From contig OX439009.1 of NCBI GenBank assembly GCA_949316495.1, forward strand, positions 42,641,966 to 42,705,965: a stretch of DNA of 64,000 nt. The letters are read 5' to 3'. Source of the DNA: Amphiduros pacificus. Lineage: Eukaryota > Annelida > Polychaeta > Phyllodocida > Hesionidae. A model generated the notes under the pieces. That model was given only the letters and a program-made list of their open reading frames with translations. It had not been told where the DNA came from and ran no database searches. Shown one piece after another: positions 33,607 through 43,913 of the stretch (its first letter is position 1; each line of letters starts with the position of its first letter). A program made the translations under genes and the position numbers.

Positions 33607-34884
33607 TTAATCATCTTCATCTGAGCTTGAGCTGTTGTTCATGCACTTAACCTGAAATGATTCTTTATTTTTTTCCCTTTGGAACATAAAGTATCTTATC
33701 ATCCTCTCTTTGGAGAAGTAAGAAATCTTTTTGCTAACAAATTGATCTTGCTTTTCTTTTTCTTTAAACTCTTGAACAAGTACATCAAATTCTGTATTCA
33801 TGGTTTCTAAAGCCTCTTGATCATCCGTTGTTCAACCAACTCTGTTGCACTGAGCCCTTATCGGTGTAAGAAAATATCTCCTTGTCAGCTCATCCTTGTT
33901 ATTCCGGATATATATTTGTTTGAACCTCCTATACCAAGAAATCATGTTTGGGGAATAGTGTAGGTAGAGGTTTTTGATCACTTGCTCTAAGTGTTTAGTG
34001 AGAGTTTTGGCATGGCCATATGAGTTGCCCCTTGCATCAGCCAAATAGAGCAGCTCATTGAGGGCATTTGGGTAAGTTACTGCGAAACTGTCACAGTCTT
34101 TCCTTTTTAGCTTTTTAGTGGTATCACTGTGGTCAAGCTCATCACTTCCACATATGGCACTCATATCTGGCTCTTGTATTGAAAGTCCACTGGTACAATT
34201 TTTGCTTAACGTAGTTGACTGGAGGTCATGACTCAGTGTTGCCAGTTCACTGCTAGTTGCAACTTCGGAATGTACCTGTGTAGTACCTTCTGCCATTTGT
34301 GAATACCCCTGTCTATCTTCTACTGATATTACTGGGTTTTGCTGGGTGAACAGAGCCTCTTCTTCTGGAAGGGTGTGTTCTAATCCTTCCATGGCACAAG
34401 ATAAGGTTTTTTGTATTTGATCTTTGACGGCGATGTAACATGATGCCCTGATGTGGTCGTTGTTTTCTATTTGTCTCACCATGTCGTCTTTGATTTCCTT
34501 TATATGCTGTCGCTGTTCATGCTTGAAATTTTCCAAGTACTCATTGCGTTTTAGTTCGGCATGTGTACTAAGTCTTTCCTCTAATTCTACAATGTCTTTT
34601 TGAAGTTTAACGTTCAAATCTTGTATTTTGGCATCGACTGAGTCCCTCAGCACATTCAGCTCACGATTAAATGAGTACAGGCATGTCTCAATAATGTTCT
34701 CTTGTATTCTATTCAATTTACTATCAATCAAGTCAGCAAATTCCTGTTCTATCGTAGTACTTGACATCATGAAATCTGCAGAAATGTGTAAATATTTATA
34801 AATGCTCTGGTGGATTAATGCAATTCCTGGCTGGATTTGTCCAAAAATAAAAATAGAAGGTGCTATAAATGCCATTTTTAACAT
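33607..34884 (-). pseudogene. Unknown coiled-coil/acidic-tail gene, founder-like copy 4
   Basis: The longest uninterrupted version: 350 codons at 33,832-34,884, with an ATG at 34,882-34,884 and a second at 34,873-34,875, followed by a separate 64-codon frame (33,607-33,801) with the acidic NSSSSDEDD tail. It is open where copies 1-3 are split and closes where they are open, so the defects are independent. Substitutions against copies 1-3 are spread over the protein (for example TTIEQ for TMIEQ, and SHDLQSTTLSK). At least one intact paralogue probably exists elsewhere in the genome. Confidence 0.55.
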
Positions 34885-35329
34885 TAAACTTGTACTATTG
34901 GTACAGCATTCATTTTCATGGAAAATAATTAAAATTAGGTCACAAAGGTAAAAGCTTCAAGGTCAAATATAGGTCAAATATATTATATAACATTCGAGGC
35001 AAAAGTGCAGTGGACGATAAATAGTGCTTTATGCCTAAACATTAATTTCACAACTGTACAATTTTGAAATAACACTTTTTCTTCTTTTTATTTTGTAAAG
35101 ACCTTTCACCGTAGAAAACTCATTTGTGTTAAGTGAAAACACTGTGATATTGCTCCAGACGTTTTGCAATGCCAGCCTTAAAGAAGAAAAAAAGAAAGAC
35201 AGTCCCTTAAGAAGGCCTTTGGTCATTTCAATGTCCCTCTCTTTTTACATTATTTCTAATACTATATGTCATAACATTCTGACACTTTGCAATGAATCAC
35301 TAGGATTAATTCACAAGCCTCTGATGAGC
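34885..35329. other. Intergenic, nothing recognised
   Basis: A+T-rich sequence to the right of the founder-like copy. The upstream promoter of the minus-strand gene would lie here, but no clear TATA or initiator stands out. Confidence 0.4.
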
Positions 35330-35500
35330 CATTTCACTAGTCCCTACCTAGTCCTTGATTAGCCCTTTCAATATAAACTTACTAACCCTTTCACTCGCCC
35401 TTTCTCTAGCCCCTACCTAGTCCTTGATTAGCCCTTTCACTATGAGCTTACTAACCCTTTCACTCGCCTTTTCTCTAGCTCCCGACTAGTCCCTTGAATA
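35330..35500. repeat. 69-bp tandem repeat, ~2.3 copies
   Basis: CCTAGTCCTTGATTAGCCC occurs at 35,347 and 35,416. The unit also holds ACTAACCCTTTCACTCGCC. It is rich in CCCTA-like words. Confidence 0.8.
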
Positions 35501-35608
35501 ATAGCCAAAGGCTAGCCTATTCTCCGATGCCTGACTAGCTCCTATTTAAAATCTGTACAGTTGTGGAGTTTATGTGCAAGTTTATACCTATCATATAATA
35601 AAGGTTTC

Positions 35609-35690
35609 ACCATTGCCCAATTGGTTAGAGCGCCAGCTTATTAGCACCAGTTCCTCTGTAGTGATTCAAAGGTCGTATTTGAGAAATATT
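35609..35690 (+). other. tRNA-like A-box sequence, possible SINE head
   Basis: TTGCCCAATTGGTTAGAGCG fits a tRNA D-arm/A box well. About 35-40 bp further, GTGATTCAAAGG is a poor B-box match. The anticodon arm does not pair, so it is not a tRNA gene. A decayed tRNA-derived SINE is the likeliest reading. Confidence 0.3.
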
Positions 35691-35844
35691 TTGATTGTGA
35701 TAACTTCAGCAAAGAGTTATATTTATTTCTCTGAAATAAATATAAATATTGTAGAATTCCTTATCAATATGAAGTCCAGTTTTATTCATTCTTCTCTTGA
35801 GAGACCTCTCATGCTCGATATGATCACTCATCCAAGGCACTGAT

Positions 35845-36690
35845 TGGCATTAGGATAAATTGGCATTTTTTAGAGGAGCATGTTTATCCATCAATGATGT
35901 AAGATTCTTATCATAGAAATCCACCATGTCATGAAAGGATAGATGTTCCCATGTCGAAGTATGACATGTGAGGGATTTGAGGGGTTCAGGAGGGATGATA
36001 TCAAGGCACAATCTGATCATCTTATGATCAGATATGTATTCATTAACCAGATGACTTTTGAGACTTGTTCCCCTCGAAAGTCATGATTATATAAAAGGTG
36101 TTACCTAACCTATGGGTTGGTTCATTGATTCATTGGTTCATGTCATGTCATAGGATGTCATTAAACCTGATGACATCAATTTTAGTAGGTTTGTTGACAT
36201 GAAAGTTGTAGTCACCAAGGAAGATGACCTCATGATTAAAAGAGCCATAGTGGGCAACCAGTTGAGTAAATTCATCATAGAACTCAGAGTAGGTATACCT
36301 ATTCATACCAGATGGTTTTGGTCTGTAGATAACTACAAAGATTATTTGTTTACCCTTGATATGTATGGAGGCCTCCATGAGCTCCATTGTATTAACAGTA
36401 GGTGGATGCAACATATTGGTTACAAAGGGTAGTTCAACTCGATGTAACAGGCCCAGTCATCCTCCCGTGCATCCAGTCCGGTAGAATGTGTGAAATTTGA
36501 GGGATCCCTCCTCAAGTTCATGTATGACCCTCTCATCACCAGATTCATGCAACCATGTTTCAGTCATGAATAGAGCATGCAGATTGTTCTCATAAATGTA
36601 GTCTCTCACACTCAAGACCTCGCTAGAGATGCTTTGGACATTTCATGAGCCGAGTAAGACCTGGTTGTTAGGTTTGTATTGTGATGAATG
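35845..36690 (-). mobile_element. CR1/L2-like LINE fragment, endonuclease region only
   Basis: On the minus strand the order is VLLGS-NVQSISSEVLSVRDY..LHALFMTETW, then MELMEASIHIKGKQIIFVVIYRPKPSGMNRYTYSEFYDEF and VIFLGDYNFHVNKPT, then EYISDHK and FYDKNLTSLMDKHAP. This matches the endonuclease and linker of the LINE at 20,986-21,900 but is clearly a different copy. Several stops and frame changes are present. The RT and 3' end are missing, which normal 5' truncation cannot explain. Confidence 0.75.
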
Positions 36691-38650
36691 ACTTTTGTTG
36701 TAGGCAGTGCCCTCTATATTTATATTCTTTAGCAGAGCATATGCTGTCTGGCCGGCAGCCGCAGGGATGCATTCTGATTTGTTGGCCGAGAAGAGGAATG
36801 TGAATTATTAACATTCCTACCAAGAACCGGCTTGATTAGCTGGGGCTGTCTCTGATGTATTGTTAATTTTGCCGAAACTGCATATTTTTGATGAATTGCA
36901 TGGACTTTCAACTATTTTGTTGTTTAGTTTATACTTATGTGCCTGAGGGGTTAGAATAAATATGTTTTCCCAATAAAGTTGGGTGAGATATTTGTGTATA
37001 TTTAACAAAATTGAACTCACAATTCTGCTTGCTTTCCCCATGTATGGATAGTAGTGTGTTCGACTTTATGTATTCACAAGTATCGAGCACCCATCAGATT
37101 TGAGTGGGGAACAGTTCAATTTCATGCCCTCACTCAAATATATTAATATTAACACTAATGTCGTGCAGTAACCTGAAATGAACACGTGATAAGATATGAA
37201 AATTAATATTTTCCAGAGAAAGATTCTTTGTGAAAGTGCCCATATGATTGTCACATAACAGAATATTTCTTGACCCTATACCATTGTGGGGCAGGGAAAG
37301 CGTCTTCCTGGTTTTGTTACTATTCTTATCGTATATGTTGAAACAGGAACATATACAAACAAAGCCATGATTGTGTAGCATTGAACAGGTAGGCAATCCC
37401 TTGTTTAAGGATTATTATCAGAAATAATGTTCAATTTTCAGCTCAATGCAGAATATACATTCATGGGTCAAGCTGCTATATGAGCAATTGACACGTTATG
37501 TATTTTGAACTACCGGTATCATTGACAGAGATGAATGCCCAATAAAGCAAATACGAGAAAATAAACCTTGGGGTTTTGTGTTTTAATCTGTATTTAATTA
37601 ATTTGGGCAGCGATCAGCTGTGTTGTATTCTTCTTATTTATATTGTTAAATAAGAGCGTATTAAGGAAATGTAAAGGGAGATGTGTGCCAGGGTCGTGGT
37701 AGTGTGTAGCACTATCAGTGTTCACATGTAATCGATATATACATATTGTACAATTCTACAAAACAAAATTGATGCCAGTCACGACGAGAAGTTTCATTTT
37801 GTGCTTATCAAAGTCCTGTCTCAGATGTCCTGTTTCACAAGTCTATTTGACCTTGACCTTTGATCTTGATGATCTAATTTCAATAAGTTAGGGTTAGGGT
37901 TGAATGAAAATAAAAATATATAAATATGTTCATCTTTTAAATAATTTCATAGTTCATAGTATGGCTGGCCCTCGAGCATGCATTAAGACACAAATCTTCA
38001 TGTACAAGGTCTGCTATCACAGCCATGTAAACCTCTAATAAATTCTAACTTTGTAATGACCTGAAAAAAAGACAATCAGCTGGGCTTGTAGCCTCGCAAG
38101 CTCCCCACCGGGGTTTTAAACTTGCCTCCACGGACCCATAAGACACTGGTCAAGATATTTTATGCTTCCTGTTCCGGCTTTTTATGCCACAAGCCACATA
38201 ATATACTTGACAAGTTGTATCTCTGGTCTATGAAGTTTGGGCGGCCTACCAAGTAACCAACTAATTGACAGGGTTATACAAACCTCTGGAGCCCATACAC
38301 AGTCCAGCACTGCAAATATAAAACAGAAAAATCATAAAGCATTTACAATGGCAATGTACCTTTCACTTGTGCACTTCACTCTACAAAATCTGGTCCACGA
38401 ATGACTGCCTTCGCCGTTTCTGGGCCTTATATACTGCTACCCAGACACACACACTCACACCACAGCCAGCCACCCAGCCCAACAGATGACACTGCCCGAA
38501 AAATAAGATTTACAAAAATAAACATGTATTGCTTTTCCATTGTAAAGACCAATGAAGATCTTTCAGCTAATAAACAATTTTGTAAATACCATTTACTTAT
38601 TTAAAATGCTTAAATATGTTGTATTTTACCAAATATATCAAATTGCACAT
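36691..38650. other. Intergenic, no gene supported
   Basis: Minus-strand open frames of 60-88 residues (36,729-37,396) overlap each other and have no domain. Two and a half TTAGGG hexamers sit at 37,887-37,902 beside GACCTTGACCTTTGATC. A CA-rich patch lies at 38,440-38,475. Nothing else recognised. Confidence 0.4.
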
Positions 38651-38654
38651 ATCA

Positions 38655-40315
38655 GTTCATATTAAAGGTACTATTTAACATTCAGATCTCTAAGATATCT
38701 CTATGTCCATGTTCCTGAGGTCGTTTAGATACTATTAGGAGTTTTCAGAATGGAAATATGTTTACTGCAAGCTAAAGTATAAGCAAATCGTGGATAGGAA
38801 GTGACAAGAAAGGAATAAAACATTAAAATTGCACCTGCCTTTTTTTTACACCTTTATGGTACTATTTAACATGCAGATCTCTAAGATATCTCTATGTCCA
38901 TATTCCTGAGGTTGTTTAGATACTGTTAGGACTTTTCAGAATGGAAATATATTCACTCTAAGCTAAGATATAAGCAAATCTTGGATTGAAAGTCACCACG
39001 TAGGTATAAAACATTAAAATTGCGCCTGCCGTTTTTTACACCTTTATGGTACTATGTAACATTCAGATCTCTTAGATATATCTATGTCCATGTTCCTGAG
39101 GTTGTTTAGATATTGTTAGGACTTTTCAGAGTTGAAATATGTTCAGTACAAGCCAAGATATTAGCAAATCTTGGATTGGAAGTGACAAGAAAGGTATAAA
39201 ACATAAAAATCGCGTCTGCCGTTTTTTACATCTTTATGGTACTATTTAACATTCATATCTCTAAGAAATCTCTACATCTATGTTCCTGAGGTTGTTTAGA
39301 TATTGTTAGGACTTTTCAGAGTTGAAATATGTTCAGTACAAGCCAAGATATTAGCAAATCTTGGATTGGAAGTGACAAGAAAGGTATAAAACATAAAAAT
39401 TGCGTCTGCCGTTTTTTACACCTTTATTGTACTATTTAACATTCATATCTCTAAGATATCTCTATATCCATGTTCCTGAGGTTGTTTAGATATTGTTAGG
39501 ACTTTTCAGAGTTGAAATATGTTCAGTACAAGCCAAGATATTAGCAAATCTTGAATTGGAAGTGACAAGAAAGGTATAAAACATAAAAATCGCGTCTGCC
39601 GTTTTTTACACCTTTATTGTACTATTTAACATTCATATCTCTAAGATATCTCTATATCCATGTTCCTGAGGTTGTTTAGATATTGTTAGGACTTTTCAGA
39701 GTTGAAATATGTTCACTACAAGCCAAGATATTAGCAAATCTTGGATTGGAAGTGACAAGAAAGGTATAAAACATAAAAATCGCGTCTGCCGTTTTTTACA
39801 CCTATATGGTACTATTTAACATTCATATCTCTAAGATATCTCTATATCCATGTTCCTGAGGTTGTTTAGATATTGTTAGGACTTTTCAGAGTTGAAATAT
39901 GTTCACTACAAGCCAAGATATCTTGGATTGGAAGTGACATGAAAGGTATAAAACATAAAAATCGCGTCTGCCGTTTTTTACACCTTTATGGTACTATTTA
40001 ACATTCATATCTCTAAGATATCTCTATATTCATGTTCCTGAGGTTGTTTAGATATTGTTAGGATTTTTCAGAGTGAAAATATGTTCACTACAAGCCAAGA
40101 TATTAGCAAATCTTGGATTGGAGGTGACAAGAATGAGTATAAAATGTCAAAAAATATTTGAAATTGTGCCTGCCGTTTTTTACACCTTTATGATACTATT
40201 TAACATCTCTTAGATTTCTCTATTTCCATGTTCCTGAGGTTGTTTAGATATTGTTAGGACTTTTCAGAGTGAAAATATGTTCACTTCAAGCCAAAATATC
40301 AGCCAATGTTGGTTT
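38655..40315. repeat. 190-bp satellite, nine monomers
   Basis: The landmark TTCCTGAGG(T/C)(T/C)GTTTAGATA recurs near 38,711, 38,901, 39,092, 39,282, 39,472, 39,662, 39,852, 40,034 and 40,230. Spacing is 190 bp except for ~8-bp deletion and insertion variants in the last monomers. Each unit also has TGCCGTTTTTTACACC and CAAGCCAAGATATTAGC. Inner monomers are most alike and outer ones more diverged. No open frame spans it. Confidence 0.9.
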
Positions 40316-40620
40316 GTTAGTTACATTTGGGATTTCATGACAATTCTTGACAAATTCTGGTTGACAACATTTTAATTTGCTTTGTTAAAAATTATATACT
40401 GATATGAATTCAGTTTGTGTTTGGTTTTACACTGCAGCCAGCAAATATGCATGGACATGTTAATTTTAAATTTACATATTGGCCTCTTGTAAATCTCCGT
40501 TTTTACGCAGTCAACAGGGCAAGCGTGGGAAAGTCTGACTTTTTGGTTTATCACTGTGAAAACACAACGCATTTTTTTTTCTGTCTGATGACTGCCTGGT
40601 AAGGGGCGTATGGAAGCCCA
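40316..40620. other. Unassigned sequence between satellite and junction zone
   Basis: Overlapping ~60-90-codon frames on both strands, none with a domain. No supported gene. Confidence 0.4.
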
Positions 40621-40624
40621 TTGG

Positions 40625-41097
40625 TGCAGAAAAACACATCCCAAATCATCACAAAATGCTTTAACATACAGTAAAAATCAAATACACATCAAATATACAA
40701 CCAAATGCCTCAGTAATGGTCCCATAATGCCATACAATGTGAATTAATCAAATACTCCCAATAATATAAAATACACATAAAAAACATACCCCAAACAATA
40801 AAAAATGCAATAAAAGGAAAATTCTTGTCAAATACAAAAGAAATACACATAAAAAAAAACACCTTATAATATCCAAAAATCGACATCCAATCCACATGCA
40901 ATCCACATCCAATACACTTCCAATCCGAATCCAATACACATCCAATCCGAATCCAATACACTTCCAATACACTTCCAATACACATCAAATACACATTAAA
41001 AACACATCAAATACACATCAAATACACATCAAATACACATCAAATACACATCAAATACACAACAAATACAACAAATACAACAAATACACATCAAATT
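40625..41097. repeat. CACATCAAATA-type 11-bp repeat, left arm
   Basis: Degenerate at first (AATCCACATCC, AATCCGAATCC steps), becoming regular CACATCAAATA toward the right. It differs from the main satellite by T for A in ACATC/ACAAC. Confidence 0.8.
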
Positions 41098-41110
41098 TGA
41101 TGTGTATTTG
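41081..41110. repeat. Perfect 30-bp palindrome at an orientation switch
   Basis: CAAATACACA TCAAATTTGA TGTGTATTTG in three blocks. The centre is self-complementary and the outer blocks are exact reverse complements, centred between 41,095 and 41,096. The 11-bp repeat changes strand at this point. Confidence 0.95.
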
Positions 41111-41291
41111 ATGTGTATTTGATGTGTATTTGATGTGTATTTGATGTGTATTTGATGTGTATTTGATGTGTATTTGATGTGTATTTGATGTGTATTTGAT
41201 GTGTATTTGATGTGTATTTGATGTGTATTTGATGTGTATTTGATGTGTATTTGATGTGTATTTGATGTGTATTTGATGTGTATTTGATGTG
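41098..41291. repeat. TTTGATGTGTA 11-bp repeat, inverted right arm
   Basis: About 17 near-perfect monomers, the reverse complement of the left arm and more homogeneous than it. Confidence 0.95.
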
Positions 41292-41370
41292 GAACCCTGG
41301 CACCCTGGCTCCATGGCACCCTGGCACCCTGGCACCCTGGCACCCTGGCACCCTGGCACCCTGGCACCCA
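41292..41370. repeat. Inverted 8-bp array (ACCCTGGC)n
   Basis: Reverse complement of the GCCAGGGT arrays seen elsewhere. The order satellite, 8-bp array, TTAGGG is kept although the first two are flipped. Confidence 0.9.
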
Positions 41371-41938
41371 AATATTGGACCAGCTTTTGTGCCATTGGTA
41401 TGTGTTACAGCAAGGTTTTTGTAAAAGTGCTTGGCCCCAAAGCTTTATCTAATGCTGGCCTGAAATCTGGCACCTAGCACCATAGCCCTGGCTCCCTGGC
41501 TCCCTGGCTCCCTGGCTCCCTGGCTCCCTGGCACCCTGGCACCCTAGCTCCCTAGCTCCCTGGCTCCCTGGCACCCTGGCACCGTGACTCCCTGACACCC
41601 TGGCACCCAAAAGCTAGCACCTAGCACCATAGTCCTGGCTCCATGGCACCCTGGCACCCTGGCACCCTGGCACCCAAACATAGGGGCCAGCTTTAGTTCA
41701 AATGGTATGGGTTACAGCAAGGTTTAGGTAAAAGTGCTTGGCCCCAAAGCTTTATCGAAAGCTTCCCTGAAATCTGGCACCAAGCACCATAGCCTTGGCT
41801 CCCTGGCTCCCTGGCTCCCTGGCTCCCTGGCTCCCTGGCTCCCTGGCACCCTGACTCCCTGGCACCCTGGCACCCTAAAGCTGGCACCTAACACCATAGT
41901 CCTGGCTCCATGGCATTCTGGCTCTGTGGCTCACTTGG
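41371..41938. repeat. ~309-bp duplication with CCCTGGCT arrays
   Basis: Two copies, recognised by GTTACAGCAAGGTTT at ~41,405 and ~41,713 followed by AAAGTGCTTGGCCCCAAAGC. Each is followed by an array of CCCTGGCT and CCCTGGCA octamers (41,485-41,605 and 41,795-41,875). No equivalent in the other units. Confidence 0.75.
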
Positions 41939-42091
41939 TTAGGGTTAGGGTTAGGGTTAGGGTTAGGGTTAGGGTTAGGGTTAGGGTTAGGGTTAGGGTT
42001 AGGGTTAGGGTTAGGGTTAGGGTTAGGGTTAGGTGGGTTAGGGTTAGGGTTAGGGTTAGGGTTAGGGTTAGGGTTAGGGTTAGGGTTAGGG
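41939..42091 (+). repeat. Interstitial telomeric tract heading the right array
   Basis: About 25 hexamers with one interruption (AGGTGGGTTAGGG near 42,031). The left junction is TCACTTGG/TTAGGG, unlike any other. The right junction is the standard boundary. Only one tract is present here, whereas the following units have two. Confidence 0.95.
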
Positions 42092-43913
42092 TAAGGGGTT
42101 CGTAAGATGATGATCACTTCTGTGATGATCAAAATGACAAAGTCCACATGTGTAGTATGTTCGCTATGAAGGAGTGAAGATAGAGCTGTGAAAATTTTTA
42201 CGGGGTCACCTACTTTTTTATTCTACATCTTTTTTTCACTGTTCCAAATAGGTTTGGGCCAGGGTGCTAGGCAATATGCACGGAACAAAAGAACAAAATT
42301 GGCCCTGTTGCTATGCACAGAAATACTGCAAGGAGTCAATTTAGTGTCTTGAAATTTTTTACGTGGTATCCTACTTTTGTCTAAAGAGTGCATCTATTTG
42401 GTTTGTGAAGGGCTAGCCCCAATGGGCTAGGTATGGCAGCCCCAAAAAGTTTTGGTTCATAAAACTTGAAAGTAGGGAAATTTGATGAAATGCGCTCTCC
42501 TTTTGGAATTTTTGCTCTACGGGCATTATTTGTCGACCATATTCACAAAAATCTGATTTTCCAATGATAAATGAGAAGTACTTTGAAATTTTCTTGCGCA
42601 TAATTCCACAGCTATAGAGTAAACACCATGAAGGAGTGTAGGTAGTGCTTTAAAAGTTTTTACAGGGTCCCCTACTTTTGTCTAAAGAGTGCATCTCTTT
42701 GGTTTCTGAAGGGCTAGCCCCAATGGGCTAGGTATGGCAGCCCCACAATATTTTGGGTCATAAAAATTGAAAGTTGGGAAACTTGATGAAATGCACTCTC
42801 CTTTTGGAATTTCTGGCCTATGAGCATTATTTGTTGACCATTTTTGTGAAAATCTTATTTCCCATGATATATGAGATGAAATTTAGAAATTTAGAGAAAA
42901 TGATCCTTTTCTAAAATATGGAGAGCATGAAGGCTTGCTTTGAAGTGAAAAATGGCATGCTGAGGCCATGAAGGAAAAATAGGTTAGCTCTGTAATTTTC
43001 AAAGCTCTAGTACCAGCAAGGTGCCAGGGTCAAGATTTGGGACATGAGAATCAACTTTGGGAAATTGGATAAAATATGTTCTTTTGGAATTTCTGGCGTA
43101 CAAGTGTTATTTGTTGGCTGTTTAGGCCCAAAACTGATTTCCGATGAAAAATGAGAAACACATGCACAAATAACCCTCAATACTTCCACCCAGGATTGTC
43201 AATGTTTAGGATCGACTACCTGTTTCTAAACACTTTTGATCATAATTTCTCAAATAATTGCCTTTCAACATGCACAATACATCAATCAAAACCTTTCAAC
43301 ATGCACAAGACATCAGTCAAAACCGGAAAATTTTCCAGATTCAAAATTATTTTAAAAAGTTTTATCACATGACCTAATTTGCATAGTTTTACATAATGAA
43401 TAAATTAAAAAAAAAATTGAAAATAAGGTAAAAAATGGTATGATATTCTGATAATATATAAAATTCTAGGTTATTTTGATATTTCTAAGAAATTAATCGG
43501 ACAATTATTAAGTATGTAAAAAGGACTTGAAAAAGGGGGGAGGAGCCTAAAATCATATTGAATTCAAGCTCCGCCCACTATTTTGAATGCCATTAAGCAA
43601 TAAATAATGTTTCGATTTTCACATATAAATTATGAAATCCAACTAGAATTGTATGCTCTTCCTCATGAAAACTTTAAATTTTAGGTTTCTGTAAAATTAA
43701 ACAATCACATATATTAATGAGGTATCAATATGCTAATTAAGACATGTGACCAGACTAAAAAATAAATTTTCAGAATCGAAATCTTTTGAGCTTTCCATAG
43801 ATGTGTCAAACATGCTGATTGAACATGAACTGAAGAGTTCACCGACCAAAAGTATGGAGAGCAGTGCCTGTGTGAGATGTATTTTGAATAATCAAAGAAA
43901 ATGATCCTTTTCT

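Larger units (their letters stand above)
32245..34884. repeat. 2.58-kb tandem unit 4 (outer, diverged)
   Basis: ~2,640 bp. The non-coding left part is nearly identical to units 2-3. From about 33,200 rightward substitutions accumulate, so the homogenised tract ends inside this unit. Its right flank (TTTTTAACATTAAACTTG) is unique, and this gene copy probably represents the founder locus. Confidence 0.85.

Noticed and set aside
24497-34884. LTR element, Polinton or other virus-like element as the source of the 2.58-kb units
   Set aside because: No terminal repeats of the right kind, and no RT, integrase, polymerase, protease or capsid motif seen. The internal direct repeats are short and do not bound the gene. 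Origin left open.
37887-37902. Two and a half TTAGGG hexamers as a telomeric tract
   Set aside because: Too short and without the TAAGGGGTTCGTAAG boundary; likely chance or a remnant.
38090-38180. Possible tRNA or SINE promoter (GCCTCGCAAGCTCCCCACC and neighbours)
   Set aside because: No A-box/B-box pair at proper spacing on either strand.
41098-41370. CRISPR-like regular repeats
   Set aside because: Monomers of 8 or 11 bp with no spacers, in a eukaryotic sequence; these are simple tandem arrays.
41029-41395. His/Ile/Lys/Tyr-rich minus frames (HQIHIKYTSNT repeats)
   Set aside because: They are the inverted 11-bp repeat; an artefact for the same reason as the other satellite frames.
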